Part shown: positions 42,951 through 53,016 of the stretch, in pieces
Layout of the letters: each line of letters opens with the position of its first letter
Position numbering within the stretch: the first letter of the stretch is position 1
From: Atriophallophorus winterbourni
Taxonomy: Eukaryota; Platyhelminthes; Trematoda; Plagiorchiida; Microphallidae
DNA: 64,000 nt
Direction of reading: 5' to 3'
NCBI GenBank assembly: GCA_013407085.1
Contig: JACCGJ010010560.1
Location: 1 to 64,000, forward strand
Notes under the pieces: generated by a model
The model's database searches: none
What the model saw: only the letters and a program-made list of their open reading frames with translations
What the model was told of the DNA's origin: nothing
Translations under genes and position numbers: made by a program

Positions 42951-43495
42951 ATGAATAATAAAACTGTTTGTATTAACGTGAAATGTGGCAAAAAAGTAGC
43001 CAAAGGTATTAAGTGCAATGCTTGCAACCGTTGGGCTCACCCTGACTGCTCAGCTATACATAAATCCCACTGGGCTTTATGCGAAATTCCGCTGGCTTCC
43101 GTGGTATTGCAGTGATTGTCACAAGGCTGCCACTGAAGCCGCATTTGTGTACCACGAACGGCGACCTAGTGTGACGCTAGCTAGTGTGTCGGAATCCGTG
43201 TCCGACCGAACTTATGCATCAGTCGCGCGGTACAATTTAGTCCCTGGGCGAACTTCGGCGGTTAACAAGGCCAAACAATCGAGCCAGTTATTCCGCCTTT
43301 CTGTGCCATCCACCTCTGTCAAGGCTAAAAATAAACCTAAGCCTTCCAAAAAGCGGGTGTTCAAGGGATCTAAACCACCACTAACCGACGCTAACGTCAC
43401 TCTGGTCAAGCAATCACCTACTAGTCTCAGACTACCTTCACGAATGGTGTCCAATACAGCAGGCGCCCCAAGATTACAGGCTAAGACTACTAATT
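42951..43495 (+). pseudogene. CR1-like ORF1 N-terminus (possibly B2)
   Basis: ATG 42951: NNKTVCINVKCGKKVAKGIKCNACNRWAHPDCSAI (key residues; PHD-like), frameshift near 43060, then WLPWYCSDCHKAATEAAFVY and SDRTYASVARYN matching B1 ORF1 (LKWYCSSCHKAASDAAFVI, TQTYASVL). Cut at 43495 by the tail of LINE A4. Confidence 0.75.
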
Positions 43496-43496
43496 A

Positions 43497-45549
43497 TGGT
43501 AAAAATAATAATAATAATAATATTAATAATAATAATAATAATACTATATTCTTGGTAAACCAAGGCATGCAAAACATGATCAGGTTATCAATGTGTACAA
43601 AATAAATAAATTGTAAAATGACCTTTTTAAGCGGAATTTTTAAACATTTTTCCGTTTAATAAAGGATGGTAAATTTACAAGGGTAAGAAAGTTAATTTTT
43701 TCGCGCAATGTCACACAGTAATAAAGTTTCATCTAGATTGCATCGAAATAATCAAACGAAGAGGATGCAATTAATTCTGGAGCAGAGATTGAAAAAAAGA
43801 AAATAACATGAAAAGTTATGAAGGAAATGGTGCGTTTGAAGATATAAATGTCACAGTAAAAATAAATTTTCGAAATAAAGAAAGTTCCTTCATATATATA
43901 TAAATTGACTTCTTCGGAATGTTGGTGGGTGTGATTGAAGAAAAGCACATAAAAATCCGAAGTTAAATTGAAAAAATTAGAAAAAGGAGGGGATAAGGAG
44001 AGATTGTGGTTTAAAATTGCATGAGGTTTGGGCAGGTTGTACGATCCAGGAAAGTCGAAGAATTGTCTAATAAGGGAAGCCAAAACTGTTTGCAGTATGG
44101 ATTTCAGTTCATGTAGAAGAATCAGTCTTACGCGGAAGAAGCAAGGACCAGTATCGGAGTTGGTTTCGGAGTCGGAGGTACTGGAACACAATTAAAAGTA
44201 TTCTCTTCACCATCATGGTGAGAGGTTATCATTGTAAAATAGTACATTTATTATAAACGATAAAAAAGATCACAAAAAACAATATTTTTGGCATTTTTAG
44301 CGTTTTTTTCTTTTTTGTTTTTATAATAAATACGTTATGGCAAAGCATGTTTTTATGCATAAATGGGTTTAATGTAAGCAGATTACGGTTGAGGATATGG
44401 TAATATGGTAAAAATGATCATAAGACGCACGGTTACGATGAAGGTTTGTAACAACATATCTAAGGTCCGGCAACCTGACACTTGAATGGCCAGTTATCCA
44501 GAGAATACTATAAGACCTCATGATATACTAATATGTGGAGAAAGATGTGGAATTAGAAACCTGGGATCCCATGAGAGTATAGAATATCTAGAGAAGAGTT
44601 TATCTTGAGGATTTGGGATAGTGAGTGAACAGTAAGGGTTTCTACAAGAGTTTTAAATTTCCCTGTAGATGTGCACATACGGAAATGAAGAGGAGGGGAA
44701 TTCCAAAGTTGCGCATATCTAACTAAAAAGAAGTTATGTCTAACTTTAGTGCGAGACATAGGTATATTCAACAGCCTTGTTCGATTGCGCAGATCATATC
44801 GGATATAATCGTGAAAGCGCATGCAAGACTGGAGCTTAATTCGTTGCTGGGTGATGATTCGAAAGAAAAGAAGCAGATTCAGACGAATTCTGCGTAGCCA
44901 TAGTAATTCGACATTCAGCAAATTACACCTTTCAAGATAAGGCAAGGGGTTTGAATAGCCCAAAGTTATTTTGCTGAATGTACGTTGAAATCTCTCTAAG
45001 AGAAAACAATCACGCCTACCCATGTGTGAATAGATGATATTACAATAATCGAGAATTGGTAGGACCTTCATCTTATATAATGCTATTTTACTCTCGCGTA
45101 AGAGGAATTTATGATTAATTAGGCTAAAGTTTTGTCTTGCTCTGGCAATAAGGTGTCTAGCTTGTTCATTAAAATTGAGAGAAGAGGACTATCTAAATCC
45201 AAGGTCCCTAATTTCTGCAGAAGATGAGATGGTTGAGCCATTTATCGTGAGTGTGTTAGAAGGGATTGAACAACGTAATCCCATATATTGTGTCTTAGAA
45301 GCAGACAATTCTAATCCCCATTGTGAGCCACAGCTAGATAGAGAGGCAAGATCACGGTTAAGAGATATCAGAGCCTGTGACACTTCACCAGGAGGAGATG
45401 TTATGACGACTTTTATGTCATCCGCGAAGATAAATAGCTTAGAGTGATCTACAACATTTTGTAGATCATTAACATAGATAAGAAAAAGAAGTGGACCTAG
45501 AACGCTGCCTTGAATTACGTCACTTGGAATCGGCTGATTAGTTGAGGTA
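43497..45549 (-). mobile_element. LINE family A, copy A4
   Basis: 5'-truncated minus-strand copy. RT palm/thumb (45549-44553), 3' UTR, hairpin (44230-44201), GCATGCCTTGG terminus near 43562 and an (ATT)n tail (43501-43546). Collinear with A3. Confidence 0.85.
44553..45471 (-). pseudogene. LINE A4 reverse transcriptase, C-terminal half
   Basis: Minus-strand pieces: KLFIFADDIKVVI (about 45445-45405), SLNRDLASLSSCGSQWGLEL (45383-45189), then 172 open codons 45071-44553 with KVLPILDYCNIIYSHMGR and EPLWLRR-like LLWLRRIRLNLLLFF, ending NSSLDILYSHGIPGF. One stop/frameshift near 45190 separates the first two from the last. Confidence 0.8.
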
Positions 45550-45559
45550 ACACCATTAA

Positions 45560-47190
45560 CCGACCTGTCTGAGGCGAGTGCCTTCTCTAGGTTCTTCAGT
45601 GGCGTTCAGAGACGTGATAATTCTGTAATTGCTCCGTCTAGCTCGTTCAATCTACTACCTGGTGCTCCTGCATTAGATGAGTTGTCCTTAATGGAATCCG
45701 AGGTGTATGAAGCACTTATCCATGTTCGCGTCAACAAAGCTGAGGGACCAGACGGTATCCACTCGATTATGCTAAAGAATCTTGCACCAGTGCTTACAGA
45801 ACCCTCACGCAAGCTCTTCAATTCATGCTTCAACATGGGAGTGGTTCCTAGTGAGTGAAAAGAAGCTATAATCATGCCAATACACAAGGGTTGTTGCAGG
45901 TCAACTCTTGGTAACTATAGACCTGTCAGCCTGACTAGCATCGTCTCGAAAGTAATGGAAAAACTGCTGCGTTACAAAATCTGTCAGCATCTTTGTCGTC
46001 ATTCTCTACTGAGTGTAACTCAGCATGGACTTCTTAAGGGTAGATCCTGCCTGACAAACCTTCTTAGTTTTCTCAATACTGCCACTAAAAGGATGGATGA
46101 AGGGAAGCCTGTCGAAGCCCTCTACCTAGACTTCAGCAAGGCTTTTGATTCCGTAAACCACCGCCTTCTAGAGATTAGGCTAGCAGCAAAAGGAATTCGG
46201 AGTAGTCTACTTGTTTGGATAAAGGCCTTCCTGACAGGTAGGACATTCCGAGTTAGGGTAGGATCTACGCTGTCGAATGAAACCGACGTAATCAGTGGTG
46301 TACCCCAAGGTTCGGTACTTGGTCCTCTTCTATTCCTGATTTTCATCGATGACTTGTCCTCTGCATTGAAGTGCCCATGCTTCATTTTTGCGGATGATGT
46401 GAAATTCATCGGATCAACAGACGAAGATACCTTGATGCACGACCTTGAACGGGTCATAAACTGGTCACACCAGTGGGACCTCCCACTTAACCTTAATAAG
46501 AGCCAACTCTTGTCAGCACTGGTTGATGTGATTTCAGTTCAGGTGTCGGGCAATTCTCTCACTGTTAGCGCCACACAGCGTGTTAGAGGATTTAGGAGTT
46601 CTAGTTAGGACTGACTTCGAATGGGAGGACCAATGCGCCGCTGCAGCCCAACGTGCTCGCAAAGTTCTCTTTCGGCTGAGATCCGTGTTATCCAGCAGAA
46701 GACCCGATGTATTCCTGCCCCTTTACAAGGCATTAGTTCGGCCGCATTTAGAATATTGTGTTCAGGCGTGGTGCCCTTACTAGAAGAAGGATATCGTTAA
46801 ACTCGAAAGCGTACAGCGTCTCGCAACTCGCATGATTGAAGGTCAGCGAGGGAAACCTTACGCTGCACGCCTGAAGTCCCTAGATCTTTTTTTCACTTAC
46901 GCGCCGTCGTTTGAGAGGTGACTTAATTGAAACCTTCAAGATCTTGAAGGGGTTAAGTGGCGTTATCATGACCGACATCTTTGCCGTAAGTCCTGAGCTG
47001 GGCACCCGGGGCCATTCACTCAAACTTGCTAAGGAGCGATGTAGACTAGACTCCAGAAAAAACTTTTTAGCCTCAGGTTGGTAAATTTCTGAATCCAGCT
47101 TTAAGAAGAACTTATATCCTGCAGTTCTGTCGCAAGTTTCAAGCAGGGTTTGTACCGCATCTGGGGTATACTTTTTTCTGAATTCTCCCC
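45560..47190 (+). pseudogene. LINE B2 reverse transcriptase
   Basis: Connector with VNKAEGPDGIHSIMLKN, a TGA replacing Trp at about 45857, then 245 codons 45874-46608: NYRPVSLTS, ALYLDFSKAFDSVNH, SGVPQGSVLGPLLF, FADDVKFIGS. Frameshift near 46590 into TDFEWEDQCAAAAQRARK, stop TAG at 46782 (Tyr in B1), frameshift in the thumb near 46890, end about 47190. All active-site boxes are present; the gene is dead. Confidence 0.85.
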
Positions 47191-47543
47191 CTAATTTTTT
47201 ATGCAAGATTAGGTTGTTCACCATTTTTATCGTTGTTTGGTAAGTAAGTGAATGCTAAAGTTCTGTTTGTTTATTACACAACTCGTCTCTAGCTGACCTC
47301 TTACCGTACTGGTGAGGAGAAATGTATTCTTATCTTTACAGCAACATTCACTACGTGGTGCTTCCTAAATACAACCCGGATAATCCCTTGGCATCGCGAT
47401 CGTCAAGGATATCCAAATTACAATAAGAATAAACGCTTTGGCAGTGGTGGTTGCTTCTCTGCAGCTTTTCACTAAAATAAATTATGGACGCTCGAGGGCT
47501 CGTTCGCCACTTACTGTCCTGTGCAACTGATCTGAACTGACCG
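45560..47543 (+). mobile_element. LINE family B, copy B2
   Basis: Plus strand, starting inside the RT N-terminal connector (DLSEASAFSRFFSGVQRRDN) and running to the family terminus CCTGTGCAACTGATCTGAAC at about 47519-47538. Hairpin at 47294-47321. Directly followed by B3. Confidence 0.85.
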
Positions 47544-48387
47544 AGGTATTCCTGCCCCTTTACAAGGCATTAGTTAGGCCGCATTTAGAATATTGTGTCC
47601 AGGCGTGGTGCCCTTACTAGAAGAAGGATATCGTTAAACTCGAAAGCGTACAGCGTCTCGCAACTCGCATGATTGAGGGTCAGCGAGGGAAACCTTACGC
47701 TGCACGCCTAAAGTCCCTAGATCTTTTTTCACTTACGCGCCGTCGTTTGAAAGGTGACTTAATTGAAACCTTTAAGATCTTGAAGGGGTTAAGTGGCGTT
47801 AGCATGACCGACTTCTTTGCCTTAAGTCCTGAGCTGGGCACCCGGGGCCATTCACTCAAACTTGCTAAGGAGCGATGTAGACTAGACTCCAGGAAAAACT
47901 TTTTCAGCCTCAGGGTGGTAAATTTCTGGAACCGGCTCTCAGAAGAACTTATATCCTGCAGTTCTGTCGTAAGTTTTAAGCAGGGTTTGTACCGCATCTG
48001 GGGTAAGCTTTTTCCTGAATTCTCCCCCTAATTTTTTATGCAAGACTATGTTGTTTACCATTTTTATCGTTGTTTGGTAAGTAAGTAAATGCTAAAGTTC
48101 TGTTTGTTTAATACACAACTCTTCTTTAGCTGACCTCTCACCGTACTGGTGAGGAGAAATGTATTCTTATCTTTCCAGCATCATTCATTACGTGGTGCAT
48201 CCTAAATACAACCCGGATAATCCCTTGGCATCGCGATCGTCGAGGATATCCAAACCACAATAAGAATGAACGCTTTGGCAGTGGTGGTTGCTTCTCTGCA
48301 GCTTTCCACCGAAAGAAATTCTGGACGCTCGATTGGCTCGTTCGCCACTTACTGTCCTGTGCAACTGAACTGAACTGAACTGATCTA
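47544..48387 (+). mobile_element. LINE family B, copy B3 (tandem with B2)
   Basis: Starts at RT position GTATTCCTGCCCCTTTACAA, duplicating 46708-47540 almost base for base, including the same TAG where B1 has Tyr. It has its own C-terminus (47669-48031, ending GKLFPEFSP), hairpin at 48130-48158 and terminus GTGCAACTGAACTGAACTGA at 48357-48387. Confidence 0.85.
47669..48031 (+). pseudogene. LINE B3 RT C-terminal domain
   Basis: 120 open codons: MIEGQRGKPYAARLKSLDLF, RRRLKGDLIETFKILKGLSG, FSLRVVNFWNRLSEELIS, ending at a natural stop. It shows what the family B C-terminus looks like when in frame; the same region of B2 carries a frameshift. Confidence 0.8.
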
Positions 48388-48826
48388 AATTGGCGCGTCG
48401 TTTGTTTTCCATGTGTTTTCCGTAGGTCACATTCATGACCGACGTTGCATTTTGGATTGAGCACATGATTATTATAATCCATTTCTCTGGTTAATCAGTG
48501 AATTTTACATTTTAATTCGAGTTGGATTGAATTCATCAGCCTGAGCTTTCAATTTTCACTACTTTGTGATTCTTCATGAGTAAAATGGCAACAGTTCTAC
48601 GTTCTTGTTTTTGTCCTTCAAGATGAATTAGACAAACTTTCGTATCAATTTTGGTTTTACGTCTGATTCTAAATTTCGCTTTAATATAATTATCATAACG
48701 TAAGTAATTCCTCAGTGAAAGGTAATAAATTATTGGAATCTACTTCCTAAAGAGGTTGTTTGTTCCACTTCGGTAGATGGTGCTAAGAAGGAAATCGACT
48801 CTTTATGCTGTAGTCGGGCTCACCAA
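48388..48826. other. Spacer with a tiny RT relic
   Basis: Mostly unrecognised. At about 48733-48805 the plus strand reads YWNLLPKEVVCSTSVDGAKK, resembling a LINE RT C-terminus (compare FWNRLSEELISCSS in B3). Confidence 0.4.
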
Positions 48827-49630
48827 TTTGTAGTGGACTGACCACTACAATAATGTCCCCAAGAATGTTGGAGAAAAGTCACAGGAGATGAAAGGTTTAT
48901 CGCGGTAGTCAAAAAGGTGCACGAAGGTACATGGTAGCAATCACGGAACACGAATCAACGAAAAGTTAGTTATCAAGGTCAATTGTTATGTACAGTAAAA
49001 CAATGTTGTTACACAGCCCCTTTCCAAGAAGTCTGGTCAGAGGAGACTTCTGATCAGGAATTGAAAATTGAACTGGCCAAGCGGTGTCAGGTCGTTCCAG
49101 GCTGAAACATAGTCTCTCAGCAACCAGTAACTTTGAAGTCAGCCAAGGCACTTGATCTGCGTGGGTCGATTGTCGGTGGTGACCAGGGTAGGATACACGA
49201 AAACCGATAAGTACTAAGCCGAGTCACGTCTCACATGGAGTGAACGTGCTGCCGGAGCCGAATCACATGGGGTGAACGAGCTGCTAGCGGGAATCGCCCG
49301 TCTGGCATGGTCTTAGTATGAACCCAGTAGGAGCAGATGTAGGCACATCCGTAGGCTTGACAACGAAGAACCAGAAGCTTCGAAAACATAGTCCGTGCTG
49401 AGAAGTTCCTGCACCCCCAGGGTCGATGGCGAACGGCCTCGCCTGGAGAAAGCTGAGTGGCGTGTAGTCGGGCTGGTAAGGACCTTGTCTGATAAGTTTC
49501 GTGTTGGGCGGCGTGTGCTGATAGTAGGGGCTACCGGGTAGGATGGCGACAAGCGTCGGTGATCCGGGGGTGGCGCGTGCCACGGTTTCCACAGCGGAAG
49601 GTGCATGTGTACCGGAAGGGATACACGAGA
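48827..49630. repeat. Repeat F, copy F4
   Basis: TGTAGTGGACTGACCACTACA palindrome at 48830, then collinear with F1 30499-31290, but with only one GC-rich sub-repeat (49540-49612). Joined at about 49630 to LINE E2. Confidence 0.75.
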
Positions 49631-49631
49631 G

Positions 49632-50425
49632 GAAAATCTCGCGAAGTTCGTCACCATAGGCTCCTATTAATATTGATTTTGATTTTATGCGACAATCTTC
49701 TTCTGGAGCATGAGTTGGCTTCAATGAAGAGTCTTGGGAATTTGGGTACAAAGCGGCGCCCCCTGCACCAGTAAGCAGCAAGTCATAGCGCACACGCCGA
49801 ATATTAAGCTACATAATGTTTAAGCGTTAAACTCTGCACGCGGAATTAATTTCAATCCATGCACTGTTTTCATCGACTTCCGTTGAACTTTCTCCAGCTG
49901 GTCACGCTCTCCTTTAGTTTGCGGATAGGTTGCTGGTAAAACCTCCAAGCATTGTCTCACGTATGTGGAATAAAGAATGCGAAACATTTGAAGAGTAGTC
50001 GCGGAGAACGACCGCCTGATAACCCACCATGCGCTTTTCGTGGCACCAGCTTTTCTGTTCGTATTTTCCTTGGATTTGAACAACCGTGTCACCATCGTAC
50101 CCAGGTCACGTTCAATATCAACCCTTTTCAGCTGATGATCCCCGAGGAAGTACGCACCTTTAGGCGTGCTTGGCCCCAAATGTATCACGGCGCATTTCTG
50201 TGGGTTTACAGGAAGCTGCCATTTTGCCTTTCAATCAAGAAATTTGTTCAATACGATCTGGAAAACTGTATTAGCAGCATAAGAGCTTACTGCACCCCAA
50301 ACTTTTAGATCAGCCGCAAAAAGTAGACAATTCATATTTAATGAGTTTGGGAGGTCATTAACATATACTTTAAAAAGTAACGGCGTGAGAACAGATCCTT
50401 GCGGAACCCTGGAAGTTGGAGGTGT
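49632..50425 (-). pseudogene. LINE family E RT fragment (E2)
   Basis: Minus-strand RT C-terminal half parallel to E1 21230-21920: palm remnants (VNDLPNSLNMNCLLFAA-like) near 50350, then IHLGPSTPKGAYFLGDHQLK, RDLGTMVTRLFKSKENTNRK, MFRILYSTYVR, TYPQTKGERDQLEK. An insertion near 49660-49770 separates the last part. Abuts the RTE fragment on the opposite strand. Confidence 0.75.
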
Positions 50426-51080
50426 TGTCCGATTGAATACGTTCCAGTCTTCAAATACCTCGGCTCAAGTATATTGCCCAATGGTCAGGCGAAAGATGAA
50501 GTGAAGTTAAGGGTCGATCGTGCTCGTAATGCGTTTTTACAATTGAAGGGCACCCTTTGGCGCAACCCCGGGATCAGCCTAAAAACTAAGACGCGTGTTT
50601 ATCAAGCAGCGATCCGCCCTGTACTGCTTTACGGATGCGAGACATGGCCTTTAAGGTCACAGGATGTACGCACATTAGAAGTGTTCGACCATTGGTGCCT
50701 TAGGGTAATCTTGGGCATCCGATATACTGACCGAGTATCTAACGCAGTCGCACGAGAGCGTTGCAGCGGACTATCTCCACTTTCCGCTCACATACAACGG
50801 CGAAGGCTGCAATGGTTTGGCCACGTCCTCCGAAAGACAGACACAACACTTCCAAAACTCGTCCTCGACCCCAAACCCGTTCGCACCTGGCGTCGGCGGC
50901 AAGTGGTCAAGTGAAAACCTGGCTGTCAACTGTGAAAGAGGATGTAGACACCCTGGGTCTGCGTACCGTCTACGGAGTTCGCAGGTGGGAACGAGACTGG
51001 ATCACGATCTGCAACGATCTCGCCTCCGATCGACGTGCATGGGCTGGTGCGATCCGAGACATCAATGAAGCCGGCTAATC
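50426..51080 (+). pseudogene. RTE-like LINE, RT C-terminal region
   Basis: VFKYLGSSILPNGQAKDEVK, RVDRARNAFLQLKGTLWRN, RVYQAAIRPVLLYGCETWPL, RTLEVFDHWCLRVILGI, LQWFGHVLRK, then after a frameshift near 50890-50910 ERDWITICNDLASDRRAW, ending about 51078. The YLGS...LLYGCETW...FGHVLR order is that of RTE-type LINE RTs, distinct from the CR1-type copies elsewhere. Confidence 0.8.
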
Positions 51081-51252
51081 CACCCGTGGAGCCAGCCGCA
51101 CAACAGTAACAGTACAACATAAATGCATACCTTCTGGCCTACCTGTTTCTGAGAATGTTTGCATGAACCTAATTCAAAATATGAGTCCGATTTGGCTTTT
51201 AAGGTATCGCGATTTGACGTTTTCATTACTTTGCTAATCTATCTGTTTAAAG

Positions 51253-51462
51253 CGCGACCCTGATGCAGCCAAAGTGCCGTACAGTCATAGGCTGCATGTG
51301 GGCTAGCATACTTTCAGGTAGCTTAGGCCCATGCAGAAATGAAAATAAAAATGCCAGTTAGACCAACATGTTTCCACGTACAGCTCACTACCGTTGGCAA
51401 AACAATTTAGCATGGTGATAGCTGCACAACACAGAATCACTACACGTTTGCGCATCCATGCA
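51253..51462 (-). mobile_element. SINE S, copy S2 (diverged)
   Basis: ACCCTGATGCAGCCAAAGTG...GGGCTAGCATAC...TTTCCACGTACAGCTCACTACC...GCGCATCCATGC: full-length but the most diverged copy, adjacent to S3 in the same orientation. Confidence 0.75.
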
Positions 51463-51486
51463 ATCGTTCAAATCTGTAAGTGTTTG

Positions 51487-51736
51487 GGTATGGTGTGTTA
51501 TGAAAGCACAAGCCTGATCCAGGCAAAGTGCCGCACAGTCAGAGACTGCATGTGGGCTAAGATACTGTCTGGTTGCCCAGACCTAGACAGATATGAAGGT
51601 GGACATAGAAATGGAAATAGAAATGGTAGGGAGACTCCAATGTGTTTCAGCATGCAAGTCACTACCGTTGGCCAATCAATTTAGCACGATGTTAGCCGCA
51701 CAGCATAGAAATGCTGCTTGATTGCACATCCGTGCC
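51487..51736 (-). mobile_element. SINE S, copy S3
   Basis: GTATGGTGTGTTATGAAAGC...GCACAAGCCTGATCCAGGC...GATTGCACATCCGTGC. About 120 bp upstream of the CNNM open frame. Confidence 0.85.
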
Positions 51737-51979
51737 GTGGGCTCTTCTTTAAATCTCTATGAGTGTTCAATTTCAAGCAGCCGTACTACCGTAGTTTCAC
51801 AGCTTTTTACTCATAATTTTATCTTTTAATATGTTTACATCTCACCATTCACGTGAATATGGGTTTAATCGCCTATTTTTTGTTTTTAATCTACTGTGTG
51901 AATTTGCCTACTGAAGACCGGGTTTACCGGGGTTTTTTAACGTTTATTATTTTCTGCATTCTGCATATAATTCAAAAAT

Positions 51980-51994
51980 TGTTCTTTCTTTCAG
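51980..51994 (+). promoter_or_regulatory. 3' splice acceptor upstream of CNNM start
   Basis: TTGTTCTTTCTTTCAG: a pyrimidine run ending in AG 11 bases before ATG 52006. It could receive an upstream cis exon or a spliced leader. Confidence 0.5.
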
Positions 51995-52005
51995 TGCTGT
52001 CTCTG

Positions 52006-53016
52006 ATGCTGACGTGCATGCTTTATTATTTTATACTTTCGTTTCTGTTTTCCACGGTACTGAAACCGGTGTCCAGTCTACCTGAGATTTATGGCATTCT
52101 TCCGTCTTCCTATTCCTCGGTAAACGAGGGTCTCTACGTCATACCGTCCAACACTCCTGTGGTCCTTACTCTTTTTGGTACTGACATGGAAAATGTGACA
52201 CACATACGCTTTGCTTCGTCGAAGAAACCACCCCACAGCCCGTGTGACCATGTTCGGGTCACTGAATCGTTTGAAATTACGCACGAAAACCCATTCGTTG
52301 CTACAAGTATTGTGAAACTTCGTGAGCTAAGTAAAGACGAAAATGCCTTTTACCTTTGTGTACGGACAGAACCTCGTGTTAAGACACTTGTTGCCGGAAC
52401 GGTTATGGAAGGAACGGTTATGGAAGAAACGGGTGTAAAAGAGAACTGGACATATGCGAGTAGTGGAAAATCTGAAAATCGTGTCTCGCTGAAAACAACC
52501 AGCAGTTTCTTACCCCTTTGGGTTCAAATAATTTTGATTGTGGTTTTCTTCACACTTTCTGGCTTATTCAGTGGTTTGAACTTGGGTTTGATGTCACTGG
52601 ACAAGACCGAATTGAAGATTATCGAAAGTGCTGGAGCTCCGAACGAAAAAATCTATGCCAAAGCCATTCGTCCGGTCCGTGAGAAAGGCAATTTCCTCCT
52701 GTGTACACTGTTATTAGGCAACGTGCTTGTTAATACCTCGTTGACAATATTGATGGATAGCATACTAGGAAATGGTTTGTACGCTGTAATTGGATCCACT
52801 CTTGGTATTACAATATTCGGTGAAATCATGCCTCAGGCGGTATGTTCTCGTCACGGCCTGGCAATCGGAGCAAAGACTTTGTGGTTGACCAAGCTGTTTA
52901 TGCTTCTCACATTCCCGGTCGCGTTTCCGGTTAGCTTCTTGTTGGATAAAATTCTCGGCGAAGAGATGGGTCAGGTTTATAGTCGCGAGAAATTGGGCGT
53001 CTTGATCAGAGAACAG
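52006..53016 (+). CDS. CNNM: CNNM Mg2+ transporter, first coding exon
   Basis: 337 codons. Start at ATG 52006 is preferred to 51859 because it opens a signal-peptide-like segment ([16 protein letters not shown]) right after a splice acceptor. Residues about 23-165: extracellular domain with [27 protein letters not shown] and a 5-residue tandem repeat (GTVME twice, about 131-140). Residues about 167-325: DUF21/CNNM membrane domain with [16 protein letters not shown] (about 184), [11 protein letters not shown] and [15 protein letters not shown] (about 271). It ends LGVLIREQ at a GTACGT donor, phase 0. CNNM proteins mediate or regulate Mg2+ efflux at the plasma membrane, and the order matches animal CNNMs. 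Confidence 0.9.

Noticed and set aside
45560..45870. LINE B2 as the 3' half of the ORF1 fragment at 42951-43495 split by A4
   Set aside because: About 1.7 kb (ORF1 C-terminus and endonuclease) would have to be missing and no target duplication is seen; kept only as a possibility.
51853..52005. Upstream extension of CNNM exon 1 (start at 51853/51859)
   Set aside because: Contains a splice acceptor at 51994 and adds a second hydrophobic stretch; ATG 52006 gives a clean signal peptide.
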